Shown: positions 54,296-63,118, numbered from the stretch's first letter. The stretch is DNA of 64,000 nucleotides from Thauera sp. (GCA_017302295.1 JAFLDS010000001.1:372001-436000), one strand, 5' to 3'. The notes: a model not told the origin generated them from the sequence alone. Made by a program: numbers and translations.

Positions 54296-54452
54296 ATTCC
54301 AGCGAGTGCCACGGAAATCCACCCACAGCTACCGTTTTTGAGTGACCAAATAAGGCACAAGAATACGGGTGGGGCGGCTACCGGATAGTTGCTGGGGCTG
54401 AGCGGGAACCATGACGAGCATAGGGCCTAAGTCATTACTTAGGAGTCTCGAA

Positions 54453-56396
54453 ATGGCGCTCTCTGATCTGACCGTCCGGCAGGCGAAGACCACCGGAAAA
54501 CGCTACACCCTCTCCGACAACGACTGCCTGGGCCTGATGGTCTCAGCCGCAGGCGGCAAGTCATGGCAATTCCGCTACTACTGGCTGGGCAAGCAAAAGC
54601 GCCTGTGCCTGGGCGGCTATCCTGCCCTCAGCCTGCGTGAAGCCCGGACCGAGCGAGACAAGGCCCAGGCCCTGCTTGCCAGGGGGATCGATCCCCAGGT
54701 CGAGCGCGACCAGAAACGGCACGCGGCCAAGCTGGCGGGCGAATACACCTTCAAGACCGTCTTCGATGCTTGGGTCGAGCATCGCCGTAAGGAACTCAAG
54801 GAAGGCCGTCAGAGCACGCTTTCCCAGATCCTGCGCATCTTTAACAAAGACGTGCTGCCCACTCTGGGGAAGATGTCGATCTATGACATTCGCCGCCCTC
54901 AGCTTCTGGGCGTCCTGGCGGCGATCGAGAAGCGCAAGGCGTTCACTACTGCGGAAAAGGTCCGCACCTGGTTCAACCAGATGTTCCGTTATGCCCTGGT
55001 CATCGCCGAGGGGCTGGAGGTCAACCCGGCCGCAGACCTGGACGTGGTAGCCGAACCCAAGCCCCCGGTAGCCCACAACCCCTACTTGCACCTGCCCGAG
55101 ATGCCCGAGTTCCTCCAGAAGCTCCGGCTCTACAACCCCCGTGGCTGGCAGACCCAGCTTGGCGTCCGGCTGCTGTTCCTGACCGGGGTGCGCACCGGCG
55201 AACTGCGGTTGGCCGAACCCGAACAGTTCGACCTCGACAGGGGCTTGTGGATCATCCCGCCGCAGATCGTCAAGCAGCTCCAGGATGAAATGCGCAAGGC
55301 AGGGAAGCGGCCGCAGGATGTGCCCCCCTATATCGTGCCGCTATCCCTGCAGGCCATCGAGATCGTGCGCTATCTTCTGGGGGTGATGCGGCCGGCGCAG
55401 AGGTACCTGCTGTCACACCGCAGCGAACTCAAGAAGCGCATCAGCGAGAACACCCTCAACAAGGCCGTGCAGCTCATGGGCTATGAGGGGCGCCTGACCG
55501 GCCACGGCATCCGCGGCACCATCTCGACGGCGCTCAACGAGATTGGCTACCCGAAGATTTGGGTGGACGCGCAGCTTTCCCATTCCGACCCCAATAAGGT
55601 GAGTTCGTCCTACAACCACGCCAAGTACGTTGAGCCGCGCCGTCGGATGATGCAGGACTGGGCCGATCGGCTCGACCTGCTCGAACAGGGCGAAGTGGAA
55701 GCCGCGAGCGCGCACCTGACCATCCGTATCGACGGGGTGCCGGCAATGGCAGAAGTGGAGGAAACGATGGATGCGACCCTCACGATGGCCGAGCCCACTC
55801 CTCCCGGCGTCCCGCCCGTCGTGGCCACGCCTATTGTCGTAACCCCGAGCAGCGGCGGGATCACGTTCCAGCGGCTGTCTCAGGTGCCGCCGCCTCCGAC
55901 GCATGCCCCAGAGCCGGAAGTGTCCGCGATCCAGCGCGAGCGCGAGGAAATGCTGACCATCTACGAGTCTCCAAGCAGCTTGCCGGTCCCGCTGTTCGGC
56001 AAGCTGGCTGGAAAGTCCAAGGACCAGATCAACCGCGAACTGAAAGCGGGCAAGTTGCTGTCCATCAGTTTGGGTAATCGGGGGCAGCGTGTTCCCGATT
56101 GGCAACTGGTGCCGCTCAAGCACAAGCTGGCCCAGGTGCTCATGAACCAGTGCCTGCACGCGGATTCGTGGGATCTGTACCGCATGCTGACCCAGCCGCA
56201 CCCTGACCTGGGGGACCGCGCGGCCATTGATGCGGTCACGCCGACCAACGTGCCGGCGATCATCCGGGTCATCATGGGCGACTACCAGCACCATGCGGAT
56301 ATGCCCGAGGCCATTGCCCCTTACCCCATCCCCGAGGATGTGCGGCAAAGCGTTCGTCGGCTGGTGGATAGCGCAGTAGTTCTAGACGGAGCATAG
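54453..56396 (+). CDS. P4-type tyrosine integrase fused to an MbcA/ParS/Xre-antitoxin-like domain
   Basis: A 647-residue site-specific recombinase. The N-terminal DUF4102-like domain (LTVRQAKTTGKRYTLSDND) and central SAM-like core precede the catalytic domain with Arg247 (GVRTGEL), His351 and Arg354 (HGIRGT), His377 (LSHSD) and Tyr387 (SSYNHAKY). Usual P4 integrases end near residue 400-420. Here a Pro/Thr/Val-rich linker (about 440-480) leads to a further domain at about 520-640 with GKLLSISLGNRGQRVPDWQL and ADSWDLYRMLTQPHPDLGDR, the pattern of the toxin-binding antitoxin domain. ATG at 54453 after TAGGAG. It follows the tandem tRNA-Gly genes, suggesting tRNA-targeted integration. Confidence 0.88.
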   Translation: MALSDLTVRQAKTTGKRYTLSDNDCLGLMVSAAGGKSWQFRYYWLGKQKRLCLGGYPALSLREARTERDKAQALLARGIDPQVERDQKRHAAKLAGEYTFKTVFDAWVEHRRKELKEGRQSTLSQILRIFNKDVLPTLGKMSIYDIRRPQLLGVLAAIEKRKAFTTAEKVRTWFNQMFRYALVIAEGLEVNPAADLDVVAEPKPPVAHNPYLHLPEMPEFLQKLRLYNPRGWQTQLGVRLLFLTGVRTGELRLAEPEQFDLDRGLWIIPPQIVKQLQDEMRKAGKRPQDVPPYIVPLSLQAIEIVRYLLGVMRPAQRYLLSHRSELKKRISENTLNKAVQLMGYEGRLTGHGIRGTISTALNEIGYPKIWVDAQLSHSDPNKVSSSYNHAKYVEPRRRMMQDWADRLDLLEQGEVEAASAHLTIRIDGVPAMAEVEETMDATLTMAEPTPPGVPPVVATPIVVTPSSGGITFQRLSQVPPPPTHAPEPEVSAIQREREEMLTIYESPSSLPVPLFGKLAGKSKDQINRELKAGKLLSISLGNRGQRVPDWQLVPLKHKLAQVLMNQCLHADSWDLYRMLTQPHPDLGDRAAIDAVTPTNVPAIIRVIMGDYQHHADMPEAIAPYPIPEDVRQSVRRLVDSAVVLDGA

Positions 56397-56409
56397 GGCT
56401 CTCAAACCT

Positions 56410-56433
56410 TGCAGGGGCCTTGTGGCCCCTGCA
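56410..56433. terminator. Hairpin between convergent integrase and peroxidase genes
   Basis: Perfect 10 bp stem TGCAGGGGCC (56410-56419) and GGCCCCTGCA (56424-56433) with a TTGT loop. It lacks a clear T run, but its place between two convergent stops fits a shared terminator. Confidence 0.65.
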
Positions 56434-57402
56434 TTACGCTTGCACCGCCTCCACGAGTTCGCTCAGCGTGCGCGGTGCGGGAGCGAAGAACACGGCGCCG
56501 GTGTGCGCCGTCGAGAAATCGAGCAGGCGGTCGTGCATGCCTGGCGGATCGCCGAGGAACATGCGCTCCAGCATCTTCTGCGTCACCCACAGATGCCTGG
56601 AGTAGCCGATGAAGTAGGTGCCATATTCGCCCTGGCCGGGGCGGCCGAAGGGCATGTTGTCGCGCAGGATGTCGTGCTCGGTGCCGTCGTCGTCCACGAT
56701 TGTGGCGAGGGTCTTGTGCGATTTCTGGCCGCTCGTCGCGTCGGGCAATTCGACATTGCTGACGATCTCCCGGCCGATGATCCGCTCTTGCTCGTCCTTG
56801 GCGAGCCGAGCCCACGGCTGCATTTGGTGCAGATACTTCTGCACCACCAAGTAGCTACCGCCGGCGAACGCCTGATCTTCACTGCCGACCAGCGTCGAGG
56901 CGCCGATGTCGTGCCCGGTCGGGTTGGCCGTGCCATCGACAAAGCCAAGCAGGTCGCGGGAGTCGAAGTAGCGAAAACCGACCACCTCGTCGGCCACCGT
57001 CACGCTGCTGCCCAGTTGGTCCAGCAGCAGGCGCTCGAATTCAAAACAGAGATCCTCACGTTCGGCACGGATGTGAAAGAACAGGTCGCCGGGCGTGGCA
57101 GGCGCGGTGTGCTTGGCACCCTCGATGGGCACGAAGGGCCGTAGTTCCTTCGGGCGCTTCCCGGTCTGGAAACGGTCCCATAGCGCCGATCCCAGCGCAG
57201 TGATGCACGACAGCCGGCCGTTGAGATCGCGGAAGCCCACCGTTTTGATCAGGTCGTCCAGCCCGTCCAAGATGCCGGCGACCGCCTGAAGGGCCTCGTG
57301 GCCCTCGGCGACCGTCAACGTGAGAAACACCGCCGCGCGCGACAGCGGCGCATCGATGCTTTGCGAGTCAATTGGTACTCGGTCCCAACCACTTCCAACC
57401 AT
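56434..57402 (-). CDS. DyP-type heme peroxidase (class B)
   Basis: A 322-residue dye-decolourising peroxidase. The distal GFVDGTANP motif, the presumed proximal His in QKSHKTLA, and the Arg in ILRDNMPFG match the YfeX/DypB branch. The start at ATG 57400-57402 is supported by GGAGG five bases upstream; an in-frame TTG four codons earlier is also open. Class B members oxidise dyes and lignin-like phenolics or sit in encapsulins; no encapsulin gene or targeting tail is visible. It converges with the integrase. Confidence 0.9.
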   Translation of the reverse strand: MVGSGWDRVPIDSQSIDAPLSRAAVFLTLTVAEGHEALQAVAGILDGLDDLIKTVGFRDLNGRLSCITALGSALWDRFQTGKRPKELRPFVPIEGAKHTAPATPGDLFFHIRAEREDLCFEFERLLLDQLGSSVTVADEVVGFRYFDSRDLLGFVDGTANPTGHDIGASTLVGSEDQAFAGGSYLVVQKYLHQMQPWARLAKDEQERIIGREIVSNVELPDATSGQKSHKTLATIVDDDGTEHDILRDNMPFGRPGQGEYGTYFIGYSRHLWVTQKMLERMFLGDPPGMHDRLLDFSTAHTGAVFFAPAPRTLSELVEAVQA

Positions 57403-57520
57403 TCGTGCCTCCAAAGACCATGTTAATTCATCATATTGCCAAAGATGGAAGCGCTATCACTGGCGCGCTAACAGGTGCGTGCCGCGGTAATTACCCGAAC
57501 GCAGCCTCGGCGAGAGCGGG

Positions 57521-58174
57521 CTATGGGATATTCGAGCAAGCCGCCCTATCCCTGGCAACCAGCATTGCCCTGTGCTCGAACCGCTCAGAAACAGCATTGG
57601 CTCGTCCGTGGGGCCGCTGCAGGTATGTCACGATCTCGTAGGGGCCGTCTGAAAGCGGTCGCATAGTGATCCCCCACGCATGGGCACGCTCCATGCGCGA
57701 TTGCGCCGAGAGCCCCACACCGTAGCCAGCGGTGACCCAAAGCGCCATCATCTCGAACGAAGTCACATGCTGCACGCTCTGTTGGCTCAACGGAAGGGAA
57801 GACAGTCGCTGATCGAGCAGTAGGCATGCCTCCGCCGGCCAGCGAAACACCGGATAGTCCAGAAGCTCGGCAAGCGTGATCTTCGCCTGGGCAAGTAAGG
57901 GGGACCCCAGCGGCATTGCAACGGCCACGTTCTCGACCCAGAGCGGCTGGCTTTTCACGGCTGGAGCACCAGCGTTCCGAAGCGAGATTCCGGCGTCGTA
58001 GCGGCCTTCCTCAAGGCCCGTCATCAGGTCGTCGCCCGAGGTCTCAAAGAACGCGATGGTGACTTCAGGCTCCTCTGCGCGCTGAAGGGCAAGAAGCGTT
58101 ATGAGGCAAGAGGATGGCACTCCAGGTGCGATAGCAAGCCTGAAATGGGAAAACTGGCTGGTGGCGTCATGCAT
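57521..58174 (-). CDS. LysR effector-binding domain without a DNA-binding half
   Basis: About 217 residues resembling the LysR substrate-binding domain (HFRLAIAPGVPSSCLITLLA, EGRYDAGISLRN, VAVAMPLGSPLLAQ, MALWVTAGYGVGLSAQS, IVTYLQRPHGRANAVSERFE). The N-terminal winged helix and linker helix that open every LysR regulator are absent. The ATG at 58172-58174 after a GGGGG stretch is the best start; the frame remains open upstream but the sequence there is the operator region. It could be a truncated LysR or a standalone ligand sensor. The divergent gene encodes a compact Xre DNA-binding protein. Confidence 0.75.
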   Translation of the reverse strand: MHDATSQFSHFRLAIAPGVPSSCLITLLALQRAEEPEVTIAFFETSGDDLMTGLEEGRYDAGISLRNAGAPAVKSQPLWVENVAVAMPLGSPLLAQAKITLAELLDYPVFRWPAEACLLLDQRLSSLPLSQQSVQHVTSFEMMALWVTAGYGVGLSAQSRMERAHAWGITMRPLSDGPYEIVTYLQRPHGRANAVSERFEHRAMLVARDRAACSNIP

Positions 58175-58235
58175 GAGGGCCCCCAATAAGCGATCTGTCC
58201 AGAAAGGCAAACCAGCGTCGCAGTAAAGAGTGAAG

Positions 58236-58263
58236 TTTAACGTCGTTATCTTTAACGTGGTTA
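58236..58263. promoter_or_regulatory. Tandem palindromic operator between the sensor domain and the Xre gene
   Basis: Two 13 bp direct repeats, TTTAACGTCGTTA at 58236-58248 and TTTAACGTGGTTA at 58251-58263, 15 bp apart. The first contains the perfect palindrome TAACGTCGTTA, the second a near-copy. They sit in the divergent promoter region. Confidence 0.75.
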
Positions 58264-58293
58264 ATTGTGGCAGATTGTTTGACGCTTCTGCTA

Positions 58294-58587
58294 ATGCAGA
58301 AATCAACAATTCAGCCAGGCCGTCCTTCTGGCACATCGACGTATGAATCCGAGTCGGCGTTAGCCTTCGGACAGGCCGTGCGCGCTGCGCGCGTCGCTCA
58401 AGGAGTCGCGCAAGACGAGTTCGCATCTCGGGCAAGCATTTCGCGTTCTCACATGGGTAAGATCGAGCGTGGTGAGCACGTGCCCACGCTTCCGCTCATA
58501 CTGAAAATTTCTACGGCACTCGGAATAAGCGCGGCTGACCTGATGACGGCGACCGAACGCAATCTGCGTGCCGACACCGATCCCTGA
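58294..58587 (+). CDS. Xre-family helix-turn-helix regulator
   Basis: A 97-residue DNA-binding protein. The helix-turn-helix (FGQAVRAARVAQGVAQDEFA, ASISRSHMGKIERGEHVPTL) occupies residues about 25-80, and a short tail follows. The ATG at 58294 is used; a GTG at 58267 would start inside the operator. It is divergent from the LysR effector domain and is a likely autorepressor acting at the repeats at 58236-58263. Confidence 0.85.
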   Translation: MQKSTIQPGRPSGTSTYESESALAFGQAVRAARVAQGVAQDEFASRASISRSHMGKIERGEHVPTLPLILKISTALGISAADLMTATERNLRADTDP

Positions 58588-58609
58588 GTGTCTGGCTTGC
58601 CAGGCTCCG

Positions 58610-59500
58610 TCAACCGTCCGATGAGTCGCGTAGGCGAACGACAAATCGCTCTACCGAAGCCGATAAATTGCTGCCGTCGGGCCGAAGCAGGTAGGTCGTG
58701 ATCACGGCAGAATCCATCGCCAAGGGGCGGATCACCACATCCGGCCGTTGAGAGATGGGAATCTTGGTCGCCGTCATGAAGCCGATGCCGTAGCCGGCGC
58801 CGACCAAGGTGAGCATCATGTCCAGTGAGGATACTTCCTCGACAACATTCAGCTTGTGCTCCAACGTGTTGAGCAGCCGCTTGAGTTCGCGGCAATAACC
58901 CTCGCATACCTGCGGGTCGCACAGGACAAGTGGATGGCCTTGGAGTTCTTGAAGTGGCACCTCCTTGTAGGTGAGCAATGAGTGCCGAGCTGGCACAGCA
59001 ATCACCAGCGGGTCGTGCCAGATTGCCTCGGCAGCGATACCGTCGCCGACATCGGCCGTGTGCGCGAACCCGATCATGAAGTCGCCCGAGCGCAAACCGC
59101 GCACTTGCTCTGCCAGAGGCACTTCTGACAAGCGTATTTCGATCTCCGGCTCCTCGGCGCGACAACGAGCCAGAAATGCCGACAGTCGTGGATCGATAGC
59201 TCCATCTGATACTGCGATGCGCAGGCTACCGCGCAAGCCCGATGCCACAGCCTTGGCATTTTCACGAGCCTGTTCCAGCACAGTGAATAGACGGCGTACA
59301 TCTTGCAAGAAGACCGCACCCGCCGCCGTCAGAACTGTTCCTCGTCGGTTTCGGTCGAAGAGCACTACGCCCAACTCGTCCTCAAGTTCCTTGATGGCTC
59401 GTGATAGCGGTGGTTGTTCGATATGCAAGCGCTCAGCCGCCCGCGTGAAATGTAGCTCCTCAGCAAGAACTACGAAGCAGCGAAGATGGCGCAGCTCCAT
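58610..59500 (-). CDS. LysR-family transcriptional regulator
   Basis: A 296-residue LysR protein with a complete N-terminal helix-turn-helix (ELRHLRCFVVLAEELHFTRA, LHIEQPPLSRAIKELEDELG) and effector domain (GSLRIAVSDGAIDPRLSAFL). It is of the BenM/CatR-like general type; no target can be read. The start ATG at 59498-59500 begins at the conserved first helix. It converges with the Xre gene, leaving only 22 bp between stops. Confidence 0.92.
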   Translation of the reverse strand: MELRHLRCFVVLAEELHFTRAAERLHIEQPPLSRAIKELEDELGVVLFDRNRRGTVLTAAGAVFLQDVRRLFTVLEQARENAKAVASGLRGSLRIAVSDGAIDPRLSAFLARCRAEEPEIEIRLSEVPLAEQVRGLRSGDFMIGFAHTADVGDGIAAEAIWHDPLVIAVPARHSLLTYKEVPLQELQGHPLVLCDPQVCEGYCRELKRLLNTLEHKLNVVEEVSSLDMMLTLVGAGYGIGFMTATKIPISQRPDVVIRPLAMDSAVITTYLLRPDGSNLSASVERFVVRLRDSSDG

Positions 59501-60003
59501 AGGCCACCCTCCCGTTCCGACTTATCCAACACTGTGCTATCTCCCTATAGAAGTGACTGCCATTTCGGCGGCGGCGAGTTCGGCCACGTCTTTGGAAACT
59601 TCTGGCTAAATGAGCCAGGGCTGGGCTGATCGTGCGATGGCCCGAGGCCGGCACAACACCAGGCGAGACTGATCAAGTCCGTGGGGTGGTCAGGATCAGG
59701 CGAAGGCTATGTTCAGCCACGCACATCAATGGATGCCGCGCATCTTCTCCGTCCGACCCTTGACCGATTGCGAACCAGGCGCTCGAACACGCCTGCGGTT
59801 GATCATCACCTGCGGATTGCTGAGGTTCTGCTCCTGGCCCGAGCCAAGGCAAGCACCCCGTCAAAATCACAACGCCTTGGGGCAGCAGACAAATGCCGGC
59901 GAAAATATTCGCCGGCTTCAGTTGCTGGCCGGAGACTAGAGGAGCCAGAATGTCTCTCACCAGAAAGTGTGAGACATCCTGATGCGTAGCCCGCGCCGGA
60001 TAC
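59501..60003. other. Non-coding or decayed stretch with hairpins
   Basis: No convincing gene. A 22 nt perfect hairpin with GCCGGCGAA arms lies at 59895-59916, and a hairpin with one mismatch lies at 59949-59976 (ATGTCTCTCAC and its complement), just downstream of the dehydrogenase gene, where it might end that transcript. Open frames here lack recognisable motifs. Confidence 0.5.
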
Positions 60004-61218
60004 TTACTGCCGCACTGAACCATGCGGGTCGATGACGTACTTGTATGCAGAACCCGCGTCGAACTCTTTGTACGCGGCGGGCGCGTCTTCGAGCTTGATG
60101 AACTTAGTGTTCATCATCGGCGAAAGGTAAGGCATGCGATCGTTCAGTATCGCCCGCATTAACGCGTGGTTGTAATTGGCCGTCGGGGATTGACCAGCCG
60201 ACATTCGCGGCGACTTGATCCAGGCGTTGGACCATTCCAGATCCATATGGCCTTTCTTGGCTTTCGGGTCTTTCGAGATCGGGTTTGCGCAGTACACACC
60301 GACCGTGCTGGTCATTCCGCCGAAGCGGACATATTTGAGCATTGCGTTGGTAACAGCGCTCTCCACGATCTTGTCAGCCTCCGCGCCAAACCCGCGGCAG
60401 TCCACACCAACATAGTCGATGACGCGATCCACCTCCCTGTGCCCGGTAATGCGTTCGAGATGTTCCTCGATCGGCACGCCGTCGGAAAGGTTGATGGTTT
60501 CCACGCCGTGTGGCTTGAGAAGGTCCAGCCGCTCTTGAATGTAATCGGCAACGATGATGGCGCCTGCACCCAGAAGTCTGGCGCAGGCGGCACCCGCTCT
60601 GCCGACCGGCCCGGCACCGAAGATCAGGATGTTTTCGCCGACGACGTAGGCCGGTGCGGCTGGCCAATCAGGGCCAGCGAACCCATGGAAAGCTGTGGGT
60701 AGTACGTCAGAGAGAAGGGTCAGGTCGCGGATCTTTTCCATGGCGGCATCCTTGTCAGGAAAGCGCAGGAGATTGAAATCCGCATACGGTACGAAGAGAT
60801 AATCACCTTGGCCCCCCGTCCAGCCACCGAGGTTGAACCCGTAGGCTCCGCAGTCGATTTCGGGGTTGGTGTTCTCGCATACATCGGAGCGCATATGCTT
60901 GCAGTTGTAGCAACGCCCACAACCCACATTGAAGGGGACGGAAACGATGTCGCCCTTCTTCACGACTTCGACGTCTGATCCCACTTCGATCACTTCGCCG
61001 GTCATTTCATGGCCCATGGTCATTCCCTTGGGAACAGCAAACGAACCGCGATAAATGTGAAGGTCGCTGCCACAGATATTTGTGGTAACTATTTTGAGGA
61101 TAGCGCCGTGGGGTGCACTTTTCCCTTGAGGGGTTATCAGCTCTGGAAATTTGAAGGTGTTGACCTTCATTTCCAAGGGCTTCTCGAAAGTCACGATTCG
61201 GTTACCGGTCGGAGTCAT
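60004..61218 (-). CDS. fdhA: Glutathione-independent formaldehyde dehydrogenase (zinc, NAD-bound type)
   Basis: A 404-residue zinc alcohol-dehydrogenase-family enzyme close to Pseudomonas putida formaldehyde dehydrogenase and formaldehyde dismutase. Catalytic zinc ligands are Cys49 (NICGSDLH) and His70 (MGHEMTGEV); the structural zinc site is Cys100/103/106/114 (GCGRCYNCKHMRSDVC). The NAD-binding loop is LIFGAGPVGRAGAACARLLG. The start ATG at 61216-61218 follows GAGGTG; an upstream in-frame Met is unlikely. It oxidises formaldehyde to formate without glutathione; dismutation remains possible. Confidence 0.92.
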   Translation of the reverse strand: MTPTGNRIVTFEKPLEMKVNTFKFPELITPQGKSAPHGAILKIVTTNICGSDLHIYRGSFAVPKGMTMGHEMTGEVIEVGSDVEVVKKGDIVSVPFNVGCGRCYNCKHMRSDVCENTNPEIDCGAYGFNLGGWTGGQGDYLFVPYADFNLLRFPDKDAAMEKIRDLTLLSDVLPTAFHGFAGPDWPAAPAYVVGENILIFGAGPVGRAGAACARLLGAGAIIVADYIQERLDLLKPHGVETINLSDGVPIEEHLERITGHREVDRVIDYVGVDCRGFGAEADKIVESAVTNAMLKYVRFGGMTSTVGVYCANPISKDPKAKKGHMDLEWSNAWIKSPRMSAGQSPTANYNHALMRAILNDRMPYLSPMMNTKFIKLEDAPAAYKEFDAGSAYKYVIDPHGSVRQ

Positions 61219-61684
61219 TTCGTCACCTCTGTGCGTTAATGTTTCCATCTTCTAAATCGAAGTGGGAAACGAGACTTACCGCTGTCAAGAAGAACGATCG
61301 TGGTACTGCCTAGCCGTTGGCCGCGTCTCCTTCTGCGGTCTTGACAGCATCGGATCAAGCTCAGAAGTGGTCAAACTGGAATAATCTATGTGCAGATAGA
61401 CACGATCTATCTACACGGGCTCGTCGAGCCGTGCTCGTCTCCTAGCTGGGAGAGGACAACGATCATCACTACATCGCGCCTCCTAGCTTGATCTAGGAAT
61501 AGTCAGCTTGACCCAGCGAGACATGAGGAGGCCGCATGCAGCAGGTACTCCTGTCGCCCGTGTTGCCCCTAGACCTGGTGGCCTTCGATGGGTTGCTCAG
61601 CACGTGGCGCCTGTTAGCGGCGCACACGGCGTGCCTGCCATCTTTGCCTGGTTGAAGCAATACAGCGTTGCTCTTCGAGACTCG
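61219..61684. other. Regulatory region upstream of fdhA with inverted repeats
   Basis: 466 bp between the dehydrogenase start and the end of the next LysR gene. No gene seen. Two inverted repeats stand out: AGATAG and CTATCT with a 7 nt spacer (61394-61412), and TCCTAG and CTAGGA with a 6 nt spacer (61481-61498). Either may be a LysR-type binding site for fdhA control. Confidence 0.5.
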
Positions 61685-62626
61685 CTATTTCAAGGGGCTT
61701 TGGGATGAGTCTGCTTTGGGCTGGAACCGACGATGGATCGATATAACGGATTGAAGAGCGGCGGCCAGTTCTGGGGTGTGCACCATTTCGAGCAATGCGT
61801 GCGATGACGGTGCCTCGAACGCATTTTTCCCAGCAACGAATCCGACATTTGAGTGTGACATTGGTCCACTGATACCGATTGCGTGGAGATTCGGAATGTG
61901 TGCGAGTTGGCCGGCGAGAGATTGCGGAAGAACTGCCGAATATTTTCCTGTCGCCACGTGTGCCGATAGCACGTCAATTGAATCAGTGCGAATAGTCTGT
62001 GCGGTACATTGCGTCAGTCTATCTTGAATGGATTCAGGTACTGCCGAGTTCAGCAGGCACAGTTGTCTATTAAGAACATGGTCCCACGTTGTGCTTCGGG
62101 GTTGCTGTGTTCTAGCGGCGTGAAAAAGGAAAATGCGTTCACGGTACAGAAGGTGAGTATCGAAGTCTTCCCCTGGAATATCCTCCAAATGCATGAGTGC
62201 GATATCCAGATTGTTTTCTCGAATCGCCTGCAGCAGGGAAGAAGCGCCGGAGACCAGAATTGATTGTTGAAGTAAAGGTGTTTTTTCGGCAAGGGCGATG
62301 CTTAATGTGGGTGCTACGCCGGCAGTTCCTGGGAGTATCCCTAGCCGGAATTTCCCCTCTATACCCCGCCGTAGTGCGGAGATTTCTCGCTCCAGTCCTT
62401 TGCAGTCGTCATACATCTGCTGAGCCCAAGACAGTACGCGCATTCCTTCAGAAGTGAGCCCGTCGTAGCGTCGGCCATGACGCACGATCTCGACACCCAT
62501 GTCTTCCTCCAATTGCTTGATGCCCGCGGAGAGTGTCGGCTGAGAAACATTGCAGCTTTTTGCCGCGTTGCCAAAATGGCCTTCACGGTGCAAAGCAAGC
62601 AAGTATTCAAAGTTTCTTACGATCAT
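61685..62626 (-). CDS. LysR-family transcriptional regulator next to fdhA
   Basis: A 313-residue LysR protein. The helix-turn-helix (FEYLLALHREGHFGNAAKSC, NVSQPTLSAGIKQLEEDMG) and the effector domain (FRLGILPGTAGVAPTLSIAL, VLPQSLAGQLAHIPNLHAIG) are complete. The sequence is less GC-rich than its neighbours. Being upstream of fdhA on the same strand, with inverted repeats between, it may control formaldehyde or C1 metabolism; that is inference. Confidence 0.9.
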   Translation of the reverse strand: MIVRNFEYLLALHREGHFGNAAKSCNVSQPTLSAGIKQLEEDMGVEIVRHGRRYDGLTSEGMRVLSWAQQMYDDCKGLEREISALRRGIEGKFRLGILPGTAGVAPTLSIALAEKTPLLQQSILVSGASSLLQAIRENNLDIALMHLEDIPGEDFDTHLLYRERIFLFHAARTQQPRSTTWDHVLNRQLCLLNSAVPESIQDRLTQCTAQTIRTDSIDVLSAHVATGKYSAVLPQSLAGQLAHIPNLHAIGISGPMSHSNVGFVAGKNAFEAPSSHALLEMVHTPELAAALQSVISIHRRFQPKADSSQSPLK

Positions 62627-63118
62627 AGATTTTCTTCTGATAGAGTTGATTGAATTTTATACTTTTATGAAAAAACCTGTGCACGCTTCGATCTGCGTTC
62701 AACCTTGATCACGCAGGTGGCACGCATGAAAGGCTGTTGTGCGCAGTGCCCATTCAGTAGGCTCGGCTCGTCATCGGCGGCCAGCACCACAACGCACGGG
62801 ACAGCCAATAGCGCGAACACAGGTGCTTCGCGCTGTAGGGCGAGTCGTCCTCATGTAGCTTAGCAGTTGGCGCGTTCTGGAAGGGAAGAAGCGGGAGTGG
62901 TGAAGCACGCAACCGCAAAAGGCGGTGCTAAGCTCTTGAGCTGCTCGGGTCGTGGCCGCGAGTCGTTGAAGCGGCCAGAGAATGGAGCCTGCCGTGGCCG
63001 TTGTGGAGTAGCTAGTACGCCATGCCCCCGGCGTTTCCTTGGCTGCGATTGACGGGCGTACCTGGCGGCAGATCAATAACAGCCATTTATGGATGAAGGA
63101 ACGAGTGGAGTAAGGCAG
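62627..63118. other. Non-coding stretch, locally AT-rich
   Basis: The first 50 bp are AT-rich and probably hold the LysR promoter. The rest has only short frames without recognisable motifs or ribosome sites; decayed mobile DNA is possible but not shown. Confidence 0.4.

Noticed and set aside
57521-58435. A longer start for the LysR sensor domain at 58435
   Set aside because: The added residues show no helix-turn-helix and would cover the operator repeats.
59673-60023. A 116-codon minus-strand frame beside fdhA
   Set aside because: No family motif or ribosome site, and it overlaps the end of fdhA.
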